Origin: Vespa crabro
Taxonomy: Eukaryota > Arthropoda > Insecta > Hymenoptera > Vespidae
Direction: 5' to 3'
Assembly (NCBI RefSeq): GCF_910589235.1
Contig: NC_060955.1
Coordinates: 13,040,837 to 13,104,836, forward strand
DNA: 64,000 bases
Below, piece by piece: positions 43,201-55,400 of this stretch; the stretch's first letter is position 1; every line of letters begins with the position of its first letter. Position numbers and translations under genes: made by a program. The notes beneath the pieces are model-generated. The model was not told the DNA's origin. It saw only the letters and a list, made by a program, of their open reading frames with translations, and made no database searches.

Positions 43201-43655
43201 GTTTCCAATCTATTCGGACATTGTATTTCTTAAGATCAAACATCCATTTTATCTTGGAATCGACGTTATAAACTTGTTTCATATTTTATATACGATTATT
43301 AGCTCATAAAGAAGTATCATCGAAATACGAAATTTGAAATCTCAATCAATATCAATGCTATTATATTCTGTCGACGCAGAATACACAATGGAACAAGAAC
43401 ATAAGTTTGTCACAATGTGTAAATACGAGTTTTAACAAGAATATTGTCGAAAATTGAGATCGACACATGCGAATTTCTTTAATTGCAGAGATGGAATCGT
43501 GAAATCATTGAACTTACTCGTACCACAGCTTGAGAAATGTTTCCAATCTATTCGGACATTGTATTTCTGAAGATCAAACATCCATTTTATCTTGGAATCG
43601 ACGTTATAACCTTGTTTCATATTTTATATACGATTATTAGCTCATAAAGAAGTAT
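40275..43655 (+). repeat. Transitional block leading into the tetramer array
   Basis: The order is E, C, B (40275-41289), E, C, B again (41290-42302), a D/C hybrid (42303-42640), B (42641), D (42980), E (43318). The two E-C-B trimers are 1015 and 1013 bp; the second is shorter by 2 bp because 'cgtatatacg' has become 'cgtatacg' near 41937. From here rightwards B monomers mostly carry 'gcagaata' and 'tctgcctg', the state of the right-hand array. The block looks like the ancestral surroundings from which the C-B-D-E tetramer was amplified. Confidence 0.85.
42303..42640 (+). repeat. D/C hybrid monomer
   Basis: The first half is D-type ('tttcaaatctcaatcgatatc', then 'tctttcgacg', 'gttttaacatg' and 'cgaaaattgag'). 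After 'gcgaattt' it becomes C-type ('cgttaattgcagagattt', 'cacgtaccacagattgag', then the B-junction tail). The crossover lies in the shared stretch around 42445-42460. It is in register, so monomer length stays 338 bp. It shortened the preceding D-E-C series and produced an extra B-to-B spacing of two monomers. Confidence 0.88.
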
Positions 43656-43701
43656 CATAGAAATACGAAATTTGAAATCTCAATCAATATCAATGCTATT
43701 A

Positions 43702-43721
43702 TATTCTGTCGACGCAGAATA
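43702..43721. other. Short dyad TATTCTG-TCGACG-CAGAATA (representative)
   Basis: Arms of 7 bp, perfectly complementary, flank a 6 base centre that contains most of a SalI-like GTCGAC. The dyad is intact in C, E and most right-half B monomers. In A and D monomers ('tctatcgacg' or 'tctttcgacg') it shrinks to 6 bp arms, and in many left-half B monomers ('gcataata') the right arm is broken. It could be a protein-binding dyad or a chance symmetry; the sequence alone does not decide. Confidence 0.6.
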
Positions 43722-43856
43722 CACAATGGAACAAGAACATAAGTTTGTCACTATGTGCAAATTCGAGTTTCAACATGAATATTGTAGAAAAATGAGATCG
43801 ACACATGCGAATTTCGTTAATTGCAGAGATTTAATCGTGAAAGCATTGAACTAACA

Positions 43857-43943
43857 CGTACCACAGATTGAGAATTGTTTCCAATCGATTCGGACATTGT
43901 ATTTCTGAAGATCAAACATCTATTTTATATTGGAATCGACGTT
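43857..43943. other. Conserved block of the monomer (representative)
   Basis: From 'cgtaccacag' to 'aatcgacgtt', about 87 bp, all monomer classes are nearly the same, including B, whose first half is strongly diverged. Only a handful of positions vary (for example 'cagcttgag' / 'cagcttcag' / 'cagattgag', 'tctattcgg' / 'cgattcgg' / 'ctatacgg', 'catct' / 'catcc' / 'cattt'). Uneven conservation along a satellite monomer is known from other families and may mark a protein-binding or nucleosome-positioning region. It may also simply be where exchange between classes is most frequent. Confidence 0.65.
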
Positions 43944-43960
43944 TTAACCTTGTTTCTTAT

Positions 43961-43976
43961 CGTATATACGTTTTTT
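43961..43976. other. B-junction palindrome CGTATATACG plus T6 (representative)
   Basis: A perfect 10 bp palindrome followed directly by six T residues lies in the tail of the monomer that precedes most B monomers. Other junctions have 'atatgttgtatacg' or 'attttatatacg' instead. It therefore occurs at B spacing, about every 0.7-1.7 kb. Variants break it near 41937 ('cgtatacg') and in the 'cgtatattcg' copies near 50390, 56140 and 61890. No function can be assigned. Confidence 0.6.
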
Positions 43977-43993
43977 CGTTCATAATGGCGTAC

Positions 43994-44332
43994 CATCGAA
44001 ATACGAAATAATGAAATCTCATTCAAATTCAATTAGTTTATATTCTGTCGACGCAGAATAAAGATTACAACAAGAATATATCTGCCTGACTGTGTGTAAA
44101 TAGAAGTTTTAACATGAAAATTGTCGAAAAATGAGATCGACAAATGCGAATTTTGTTAAATGCTGAGATAAAATCGTGAACACATTGAAATTACTCGTAC
44201 CACAGCTTCAGAAATGTTTCCAATCTATTCGGACATTGTATTTCTGAAGATCAAACATCCATTTTATCTTGGAATCGACGTTTTAACCTTGTTTCATTTG
44301 TTGTATACGATTATTAGCTCATAAAGAAGTAT
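43994..44332 (+). repeat. Representative B monomer (339 bp)
   Basis: The first half is strongly diverged from the other classes: 'gaaataatgaaatctcattc', 'caaattcaattag', 'aaagattacaac', 'tgactgtgtgtaaatag'. One extra base near monomer position 18 makes it 339 bp. The second half is much closer to the others ('gttaaatgctgag', 'gtgaacacattg', 'cagcttcag'), and from 'aatgtttccaat' on it is nearly identical. About 67 such (or part-B) monomers occur in the window, spaced mostly 2 or 3 monomers apart on the left and 4 or 5 on the right. Confidence 0.92.
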
Positions 44333-44670
44333 CATCGAAATACGAAATTTCAAATCTCAATCGATATCAATGCTTTTATATTCTATCGACGCAGAATATA
44401 CAATGGAACAAGAACATAAGTTTGTCACTATGTGTAAATACGAGTTTTAACATGAATATTGTCGAAAATTGAGATCGACACATGCGAATTTCTTTAATTG
44501 CAGAGATGTAATCGTGAAATCATTGAACTTACTCGTACCACAGCTTGAGAAATGTTTCCAATCTATTCGGACATTGTAATTCTTAAGATCAAACATCCAT
44601 TTTATCTTGGAATCGACGTTATAACCTTGTTTCATATTTTATATACGATTATTAGCTCATAAAGAAGTAT
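44333..44670 (+). repeat. Representative D monomer (338 bp)
   Basis: Markers are 'tttcaaatctcaatcgatatc' (in part), 'gttttaacatg', 'cgaaaattgag', 'ctttaattgcagagatgtaatcg' (in part), 'tcttaagatc' and the plain A-type tail 'catattttatatacg'. It follows B in the tetramer array. This copy has the 'gtaattctt' variant, which tags it as the same lineage as the D monomers near 50759, 56509 and 62259. Confidence 0.9.
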
Positions 44671-45008
44671 CATCGAAATACGAAATTTGAAATCTCAATC
44701 AATATCAATGCTATTATATTCTGTCGACGCAGAATACACAATGGAACAAGAACATAAGTTTGTCACAATGTGTAAATACGAGTTTTAACAAGAATATTGT
44801 CGAAAATTGAGATCGACACATGCGAATTTCTTTAATTGCAGAGATGTAATCGTGAAATCGTTGAACTTACTCGTACCACAGCTTGAGAAATGTTTCCAAT
44901 CTATTCGGACATTGTATTTCTGAAGATCAAACATCCATTTTATCTTGGAATCGACGTTATAACCTTGTTTCATATTTTATATACGATTATTAGCTCATAA
45001 AGAAGTAT
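44671..45008 (+). repeat. Representative E monomer (338 bp)
   Basis: Markers are 'tttgaaatctcaatcaatatc' (in part), 'attctgtcgacgcagaat', 'cacaatgtg', 'gttttaacaag', 'cgaaaattgag' and 'ctttaattgcagagatg'. It looks like a mosaic of a C-like first 70 bp and a D-like remainder. It follows D in the tetramer array and precedes C. Confidence 0.88.
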
Positions 45009-48000
45009 CATAGAAATACGTAATTTGAAATCTCAATCAATATCAATGCTATTATATTCTGTCGACGCAGAATACACAATGGAACAAGAACATAAGTTTG
45101 TCACTATGTGTAAATTCGAGTTTCAACATGAATATTGTAGAAAAATGAGATCGACACATGCGAATTTCGTTAATTGCAGAGATTTAATCGTGAAAGCATT
45201 GAACTAACACGTACCACAGATTGAGAATTGTTTCCAATCGATTCGGACATTGTATTTCTGAAGATCAAACATCTATTTTATATTGGAATCGACGTTTTAA
45301 CCTTGTTTCTTATCGTATATACGTTTTTTCGTTCATAATGGCGTACCATCGAAATACGAAATAATGAAATCTCATTCAAATTCAATTAGTTTATATTCTG
45401 TCGACGCAGAATAAAGATTACAACAAGAATATATCTGCCTGACTGTGTGTAAATAGAAGTTTTAACATGAAAATTGTCGAAAAATGAGATCGACAAATGC
45501 GAATTTTGTTAAATGCTGAGATAAAATCGTGAACACATTGAAATTACTCGTACCACAGCTTCAGAAATGTTTCCAATCTATTCGGACATTGTATTTCTGA
45601 AGATCAAACATCCATTTTATCTTGGAATCGACGTTTTAACCTTGTTTCATATGTTGTATACGATTATTAGCTCATAAAGAAGTATCATCGAAATACGAAA
45701 TTTCAAATCTCAATCGATATCAATGCTTTTATATTCTATCGACGCAGAATATACAATGGAACAAGAACATAAGTTTGTCACTATGTGTAAATACGAGTTT
45801 TAACATGAATATTGTCGAAAATTGAAATCGACACATGCGAATTTCTTTAATTGCAGAGATGTAATCGTGAAATCATTGAACTTACTCGTACCACAGCTTG
45901 AGAAATGTTTCCAATCTATTCGGACATTGTAATTCTTAAGATCAAACATCCATTTTATCTTGGAATCGACGTTATAACCTTGTTTCATATTTTATATACG
46001 ATTATTAGCTCATAAAGAAGTATCATCGAAATACGAAATTTGAAATCTCAATCAATATCAATGCTATTATATTCTGTCGACGCAGAATACACAATGGAAC
46101 AAGAACATAAGTTTGTCACAATGTGTAAATACGAGTTTTAACAAGAATATTGTCGAAAATTGAGATCGACACATGCGAATTTCTTTAATTGCAGAGATGT
46201 AATCGTGAAATCGTTGAACTTACTCGTACCACAGCTTGAGAAATGTTTCCAATCTATTCGGACATTGTATTTCTGAAGATCAAACATCCATTTTATCTTG
46301 GAATCGACGTTATAACCTTGTTTCATATTTTATATACGATTATTAGCTCATAAAGAAGTATCATAGAAATACGTAATTTGAAATCTCAATCAATATCAAT
46401 GCTATTATATTCTGTCGACGCAGAATACACAATGGAACAAGAACATAAGTTTGTCACTATGTGTAAATTCGAGTTTCAACATGAATATTGTAGAAAAATG
46501 AGATCGACACATGCGAATTTCGTTAATTGCAGAGATTTAATCGTGAAAGCATTGAACTAACACGTACCACAGATTGAGAATTGTTTCCAATCGATTCGGA
46601 CATTGTATTTCTGAAGATCAAACATCTATTTTATATTGGAATCGACGTTTTAACCTTGTTTCTTATCGTATATACGTTTTTTCGTTCATAATGGCGTACC
46701 ATCGAAATACGAAATAATGAAATTTCATTCAAATTCAATTAGTTTATATTCTGTCGACGCAGAATAAAGATTACAACAAGAATATATCTGCCTGACTGTG
46801 TGTAAATAGAAGTTTTAACATGAAAATTGTCGAAAAATGAGATCGACAAATGCGAATTTTGTTAAATGCTGAGATAAAATCGTGAACACATTGAAATTAC
46901 TCGTACCACAGCTTCAGAAATGTTTCCAATCTATTCGGACATTGTATTTCTGAAGATCAAACATCCATTTTATCTTGGAATCGACGTTTTAACCTTGTTT
47001 CATATGTTGTATACGATTATTAGCTCATAAAGAAGTATCATCGAAATACGAAATTTCAAATCTCAATCGATATCAATGCTTTTATATTCTTTCGACGCAG
47101 AATATACAATGGAACAAGAACATAAGTTTGTCACTATGTGTAAATACGAGTTTTAACATGAATATTGTCGAAAATTGAGATCGACACATGCGAATTTCTT
47201 TAATTGCAGAGATGTAATCGTGAAATCATTGAACTTACTCGTACCACAGCTTGAGAAATGTTTCCAATCTATTCGGACATTGTATTTCTTAAGATCAAAC
47301 ATCCATTTTATCTTGGAATCGACGTTATAAACTTGTTTCATATTTTATATACGATTATTAGCTCATAAAGAAGTATCATCGAAATACGAAATTTGAAATC
47401 TCAATCAATATCAATGCTATTATATTCTGTCGACGCAGAATACACAATGGAACAAGAACATAAGTTTGTCACAATGTGTAAATACGAGTTTTAACAAGAA
47501 TATTGTCGAAAATTGAGATCGACACATGCGAATTTCTTTAATTGCAGAGATGGAATCGTGAAATCATTGAACTTACTCGTACCACAGCTTGAGAAATGTT
47601 TCCAATCTATTCGGACATTGTATTTCTGAAGATCAAACATCCATTTTATCTTGGAATCGACGTTATAACCTTGTTTCATATTTTATATACGATTATTAGC
47701 TCATAAAGAAGTATCATAGAAATACGTAATTTGAAATCTCAATCAATATCAATGCTATTATATTCTGTCGACGCAGAATACACAATGGAACAAGAACATA
47801 AGTTTGTCACTATGTGTAAATTCGAGTTTCAACATGAATATTGTAGAAAAATGAGATCGACACATGCGAATTTCGTTAATTGCAGAGATTTAATCGTGAA
47901 AGCATTGAACTAACACGTACCACAGATTGAGAATTGTTTCCAATCGATTCGGACATTGTATTTCTGAAGATCAAACATCTATTTTATATTGGAATCGACG

Positions 48001-49067
48001 TTTTAACCTTGTTTCTTATCGTATATACGTTTTTTCGTTCATAATGGCGTACCATCGAAATACGAAATAATGAAATCTCATTCAAATTCAATTAGTTTAT
48101 ATTCTGTCGACGCAGAATAAAGATTACAACAAGAATATATCTGCCTGACTGTGTGTAAATAGAAGTTTTAACATGAAAATTGTCGAAAAATGAGATCGAC
48201 AAATGCGAATTTTGTTAAATGCTGAGATAAAATCGTGAACACATTGAAATTACTCGTACCACAGCTTCAGAAATGTTTCCAATCTATTCGGACATTGTAT
48301 TTCTGAAGATCAAACATCCATTTTATCTTGGAATCGACGTTTTAACCTTGTTTCATATGTTGTATACGATTATTAGCTCATAAAGAAGTATCATCGAAAT
48401 ACGAAATTTCAAATCTCAATCGATATCAATGCTTTTATATTCTTTCGACGCAGAATATACAATGGAACAAGAACATAAGTTTGTCACTATGTGTAAATAC
48501 GAGTTTTAACATGAATATTGTCGAAAATTGAGATCGACACATGCGAATTTCTTTAATTGCAGAGATGTAATCGTGAAATCATTGAACTTACTCGTACCAC
48601 AGCTTGAGAAATGTTTCCAATCTATTCGGACATTGTATTTCTTAAGATCAAACATCCATTTTATCTTGGAATCGACGTTATAAACTTGTTTCATATTTTA
48701 TATACGATTATTAGCTCATAAAGAAGTATCATCGAAATACGAAATTTGAAATCTCAATCAATATCAATGCTATTATATTCTGTCGACGCAGAATACACAA
48801 TGGAACAAGAACATAAGTTTGTCACAATGTGTAAATACGAGTTTTAACAAGAATATTGTCGAAAATTGAGATCGACACATGCGAATTTCTTTAATTGCAG
48901 AGATGGAATCGTGAAATCATTGAACTTACTCGTACCACAGCTTGAGAAATGTTTCCAATCTATTCGGACATTGTATTTCTGAAGATCAAACATCCATTTT
49001 ATCTTGGAATCGACGTTATAACCTTGTTTCATATTTTATATACGATTATTAGCTCATAAAGAAGTAT

Positions 49068-49405
49068 CATAGAAATACGAAATTTGAAATCTCAATCAAT
49101 ATCAATGCTATTATATTCTGTCGACGCAGAATACACAATGGAACAAGAACATAAGTTTGTCACAATGTGTAAATACGAGTTTTAACAAGAATATTGTCGA
49201 AAATTGAGATCGACACATGCGAATTTCTTTAATTGCAGAGATGGAATCGTGAAATCATTGAACTTACTCGTACCACAGCTTGAGAAATGTTTCCAATCTA
49301 TTCGGACATTGTATTTCTGAAGATCAAACATCCATTTTATCTTGGAATCGACGTTTTAACCTTGTTTCATATGTTGTATACGATTATTAGCTCATAAAGA
49401 AGTAT
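49068..49405 (+). repeat. E/B hybrid monomer at a two-monomer deletion
   Basis: This starts like E ('catagaaatacg', 'cacaatgtg', 'gttttaacaag', 'gatggaatcg') and ends with the right end of B ('cgttttaacc', 'catatgttgtatac'). In the otherwise matching region of the next 17-mer the same interval holds E, C and B (54143 to 55155). The flanking offset changes from 5073 to 5750 bp, a difference of 677 bp, which is two monomers. This is a clean in-register deletion or crossover product. Confidence 0.9.
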
Positions 49406-52400
49406 TATCGAAATACGAAATTTCAAATCTCAATCGATATCAATGCTTTTATATTCTATCGACGCAGAATATACAATGGAACAAGAACATAAGTTTGTCA
49501 CTATGTGTAAATACGAGTTTTAACATGAATATTGTCGAAAATTGAAATCGACACATGCGAATTTCTTTAATTGCAGAGATGTAATCGTGAAATCATTGAA
49601 CTTACTCGTACCACAGCTTGAGAAATGTTTCCAATCTATTCGGACATTGTATTTCTTAAGATCAAACATCCATTTTATCTTGGAATCGACGTTATAAACT
49701 TGTTTCATATTTTATATACGATTATTAGCTCATAAAGAAGTATCATCGAAATACGAAATTTGAAATCTCAATCAATATCAATGCTATTATATTCTGGCGA
49801 CGCAGAATACACAATGGAACAAGAACATAAGTTTGTCACAATGTGTAAATACGAGTTTTAACAAGAATATTGTCGAAAATTGAGATCGACACATGCGAAT
49901 TTCTTTAATTGCAGAGATGTAATCGTGAAATCATTGAACTTACTCGTACCACAGCTTGAGAAATGTTTCCAATCTATTCGGACATTGTATTTCTGAAGAT
50001 CAAACATCCATTTTATCTTGGAATCGACGTTATAACCTTGTTTCATATTTTATATACGATTATTAGCTCATAAAGAAGTATCATAGAAATACGAACTTTG
50101 AAATCTCAATCAATATCAATGCTATTATATTCTGTCGACGCAGAATACACAATGGAACAAGAACATAAGTTTGTCACTATGTGTAAATTCGAGTTTCAAC
50201 ATGAATATTGTAGAAAAATGAGATCGACACATGCGAATTTCGTTAATTGCTGAGATTTAATCGTGAAAGCATTGAACTAACACGTACCACAGATTGAGAA
50301 TTGTTTCCAATCGATTCGGACATTGTATTTCTGAAGATCAAACATCTATTTTATATTGGAATCGACGTTTTAACCTTGTTTCTTATCGTATATTCGTTTT
50401 TTCGTTCATAATGGCGTACCATCGAAATACGAAATAATGAAATCTCATTCAAATTCAATTAGTTTATATTCTGTCGACGCAGAATAAAGATTACAACAAG
50501 AATATATCTGCCTGACTGTGTGTAAATAGAAGTTTTAACATGAAAATTGTCGAAAAATGAGATCGACAAATGCGAATTTTGTTAAATGCTGAGATAAAAT
50601 CGTGAACACATTGAAATTACTCGTACCACAGCTTCAGAAATGTTTCCAATCTATTCGGACATTGTATTTCTGAAGATCAAACATCCATTTTATCTTGGAA
50701 TCGACGTTTTAACCTTGTTTCATATGTTGTATACGATTATTAGCTCATAAAGAAGTATCATCGAAATACGAAATTTCAAATCTCAATCGATATCAATGCT
50801 TTTATATTCTTTCGACGCAGAATATACAATGGAACAAGAACATAAGTTTGTCACTATGTGTAAATACGAGTTTTAACATGAATATTGTCGAAAATTGAGA
50901 TCGACACATGCGAATTTCTTTAATTGCAGAGATGTAATCGTGAAATCATTGAACTTACTCGTACCACAGCTTGAGAAATGTTTCCAATCTATTCGGACAT
51001 TGTAATTCTTAAGATCAAACATCCATTTTATCTTGGAATCGACGTTATAACCTTGTTTCATATTTTATATACGATTATTAGCTCATAAAGAAGTATCATC
51101 GAAATACGAAATTTGAAATCTCAATCAATATCAATGCTATTATATTCTGTCGACGCAGAATACACAATGGAACAAGAACATAAGTTTGTCACAATGTGTA
51201 AATACGAGTTTTAACAAGAATATTGTCGAAAATTGAGATCGACACATGCGAATTTCTTTAATTGCAGAGATGTAATCGTGAAATCGTTGAACTTACTCGT
51301 ACCACAGCTTGAGAAATGTTTCCAATCTATTCGGACATTGTATTTCTGAAGATCAAACATCCATTTTATCTTGGAATCGACGTTATAACCTTGTTTCATA
51401 TTTTATATACGATTATTAGCTCATAAAGAAGTATCATAGAAATACGTAATTTGAAATCTCAATCAATATCAATGCTATTATATTCTGTCGACGCAGAATA
51501 CACAATGGAACAAGAACATAAGTTTGTCACTATGTGTAAATTCGAGTTTCAACATGAATATTGTAGAAAAATGAGATCGACACATGCGAATTTCGTTAAT
51601 TGCAGAGATTTAATCGTGAAAGCATTGAACTAACACGTACCACAGATTGAGAATTGTTTCCAATCGATTCGGACATTGTATTTCTGAAGATCAAACATCT
51701 ATTTTATATTGGAATCGACGTTTTAACCTTGTTTCTTATCGTATATACGTTTTTTCGTTCATAATGGCGTACCATCGAAATACGAAATAATGAAATCTCA
51801 TTCAAATTCAATTAGTTTATATTCTGTCGACGCAGAATAAAGATTACAACAAGAATATATCTGCCTGACTGTGTGTAAATAGAAGTTTTAACATGAAAAT
51901 TGTCGAAAAATGAGATCGACAAATGCGAATTTTGTTAAATGCTGAGATAAAATCGTGAACACATTGAAATTACTCGTACCACAGCTTCAGAAATGTTTCC
52001 AATCTATTCGGACATTGTATTTCTGAAGATCAAACATCCATTTTATCTTGGAATCGACGTTTTAACCTTGTTTCATATGTTGTATACGATTATTAGCTCA
52101 TAAAGAAGTATCATCGAAATACGAAATTTCAAATCTCAATCGATATCAATGCTTTTATATTCTTTCGACGCAGAATATACAATGGAACAAGAACATAAGT
52201 TTGTCACTATGTGTAAATACGAGTTTCAACATGAATATTGTAGAAAATTGAGATCGACACATGCGAATTTCTTTAATTGCAGAGATGTAATCGTGAAATC
52301 ATTGAACTTACTCGTACCACAGCTTGAGAAATGTTTCCAATCTATTCGGACATTGTATTTCTTAAGATCAAACATCCATTTTATCTTGGAATCGACGTTA

Positions 52401-55400
52401 TAAACTTGTTTCATATTTTATATACGATTATTAGCTCATAAAGAAGTATCATCGAAATACGAAATTTGAAATCTCAATCAATATCAATGCTATTATATTC
52501 TGTCGACGCAGAATACACAATGGAACAAGAACATAAGTTTGTCACAATGTGTAAATACGAGTTTTAACAAGAATATTGTCGAAAATTGAGATCGACACAT
52601 GCGAATTTCTTTAATTGCAGAGATGGAATCGTGAAATCATTGAACTTACTCGTACCACAGCTTGAGAAATGTTTCCAATCTATTCGGACATTGTATTTCT
52701 GAAGATCAAACATCCATTTTATCTTGGAATCGACGTTATAACCTTGTTTCATATTTTATATACGATTATTAGCTCATAAAGAAGTATCATAGAAATACGT
52801 AATTTGAAATCTCAATCAATATCAATGCTATTATATTCTGTCGACGCAGAATACACAATGGAACAAGAACATAAGTTTGTCACTATGTGTAAATTCGAGT
52901 TTCAACATGAATATTGTAGAAAAATGAGATCGACACATGCGAATTTCGTTAATTGCAGAGATTTAATCGTGAAAGCATTGAACTAACACGTACCACAGAT
53001 TGAGAATTGTTTCCAATCGATTCGGACATTGTATTTCTGAAGATCAAACATCTATTTTATATTGGAATCGACGTTTTAACCTTGTTTCTTATCGTATATA
53101 CGTTTTTTCGTTCATAATGGCGTACCATCGAAATACGAAATAATGAAATCTCATTCAAATTCAATTAGTTTATATTCTGTCGACGCAGAATAAAGATTAC
53201 AACAAGAATATATCTTCCTGACTGTGTGTAAATAGAAGTTTTAACATGAAAATTGTCGAAAAATGAGATCGACAAATGCGAATTTTGTTAAATGCTGAGA
53301 TAAAATCGTGAACACATTGAAATTACTCGTACCACAGCTTCAGAAATGTTTCCAATCTATTCGGACATTGTATTTCTGAAGATCAAACATCCATTTTATC
53401 TTGGAATCGACGTTTTAACCTTGTTTCATATGTTGTATACGATTATTAGCTCATAAAGAAGTATCATCGAAATACGAAATTTCAAATCTCAATCGATATC
53501 AATGCTTTTATATTCTTTCGACGCAGAATATACAATGGAACAAGAACATAAGTTTGTCACTATGTGTAAATACGAGTTTTAACATGAATATTGTCGAAAA
53601 TTGAGATCGACACATGCGAATTTCTTTAATTGCAGAGATGTAATCGTGAAATCATTGAACTTACTCGTACCACAGCTTGAGAAATGTTTCCAATCTATTC
53701 GGACATTGTATTTCTTAAGATCAAACATCCATTTTATCTTGGAATCGACGTTATAAACTTGTTTCATATTTTATATACGATTATTAGCTCATAAAGAAGT
53801 ATCATCGAAATACGAAATTTGAAATCTCAATCAATATCAATGCTATTATATTCTGTCGACGCAGAATACACAATGGAACAAGAACATAAGTTTGTCACAA
53901 TGTGTAAATACGAGTTTTAACAAGAATATTGTCGAAAATTGAGATCGACACATGCGAATTTCTTTAATTGCAGAGATGGAATCGTGAAATCATTGAACTT
54001 ACTCGTACCACAGCTTGAGAAATGTTTCCAATCTATTCGGACATTGTATTTCTGAAGATCAAACATCCATTTTATCTTGGAATCGACGTTATAACCTTGT
54101 TTCATATTTTATATACGATTATTAGCTCATAAAGAAGTATCATAGAAATACGAAATTTGAAATCTCAATCAATATCAATGCTATTATATTCTGTCGACGC
54201 AGAATACACAATGGAACAAGAACATAAGTTTGTCACAATGTGTAAATACGAGTTTTAACAAGAATATTGTCGAAAATTGAGATCGACACATGCGAATTTC
54301 TTTAATTGCAGAGATGTAATCGTGAAATCGTTGAACTTACTCGTACCACAGCTTGAGAAATGTTTCCAATCTATTCGGACATTGTATTTCTGAAGATCAA
54401 ACATCCATTTTATCTTGGAATCGACGTTATAACCTTGTTTCATATTTTATATACGATTATTAGCTCATAAAGAAGTATCATAGAAATACGTAATTTGAAA
54501 TCTCAATCAATATCAATGCTATTATATTCTGTCGACGCAGAATACACAATGGAACAAGAACATAAGTTTGTCACTATGTGTAAATTCGAGTTTCAACATG
54601 AATATTGTAGAAAAATGAGATCGACACATGCGAATTTCGTTAATTGCAGAGATTTAATCGTGAAAGCATTGAACTAACACGTACCACAGATTGAGAATTG
54701 TTTCCAATCGATTCGGACATTGTATTTCTGAAGATCAAACATCTATTTTATATTGGAATCGACGTTTTAACCTTGTTTCTTATCGTATATACGTTTTTTC
54801 GTTCATAATGGCGTACCATCGAAATACGAAATAATGAAATCTCATTCAAATTCAATTAGTTTATATTCTGTCGACGCAGAATAAAGATTACAACAAGAAT
54901 ATATCTGCCTGACTGTGTGTAAATAGAAGTTTTAACATGAAAATTGTCGAAAAATGAGATCGACAAATGCGAATTTTGTTAAATGCTGAGATAAAATCGT
55001 GAACACATTGAAATTACTCGTACCACAGCTTCAGAAATGTTTCCAATCTATTCGGACATTGTATTTCTGAAGATCAAACATCCATTTTATCTTGGAATCG
55101 ACGTTTTAACCTTGTTTCATATGTTGTATACGATTATTAGCTCATAAAGAAGTATTATCGAAATACGAAATTTCAAATCTCAATCGATATCAATGCTTTT
55201 ATATTCTATCGACGCAGAATATACAATGGAACAAGAACATAAGTTTGTCACTATGTGTAAATACGAGTTTTAACATGAATATTGTCGAAAATTGAAATCG
55301 ACACATGCGAATTTCTTTAATTGCAGAGATGTAATCGTGAAATCATTGAACTTACTCGTACCACAGCTTGAGAAATGTTTCCAATCTATTCGGACATTGT

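Larger units (their letters stand above)
43656..43993 (+). repeat. Representative C monomer (338 bp)
   Basis: Markers are 'catagaaatacg' or 'catcgaaatacg' at the start, 'attctgtcgacgcagaat', 'aaattcgag', 'gtttcaacatg', 'cgttaattgcagagattt', and the B-junction tail ('cttatcgtatatacg', T6, 'cataatggcgtac') at its end. It differs from class A mainly by 'cagaga' in place of 'ctgaga', which removes an in-frame stop. That is why short plus-strand frames appear in C and not in A. C always precedes B in the right half of the window. Confidence 0.9.
43656..49067 (+). repeat. 1353-bp higher-order repeat (C-B-D-E tetramer), four copies
   Basis: Copies start at 43656, 45009, 46362 and 47715 and end at 49067, each exactly 1353 bp (338 + 339 + 338 + 338). 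The internal order is C, B, D, E. Copies are very similar but distinguishable: D has 'gtaattctt' in copies 1-2 and 'gtatttctt' in copies 3-4, E has 'gatggaatcg' in copies 3-4, and 'tctttcgacg' marks D in copies 3-4. The same tetramers, with the same variants, reappear inside the 5750 bp repeat to the right. Confidence 0.95.

Noticed and set aside
43966..43982. Possible CENP-B box around 'tttcgttcataatggcg'
   Set aside because: Only the TTCG core matches. The central A and the CGGG part of the canonical core do not, so this is at most a weak resemblance.
52149..52403. A longer plus-strand frame of 84 codons
   Set aside because: Created by the conversion patch at 52227-52242 that replaces a TAA; the copy one period later keeps the stop.
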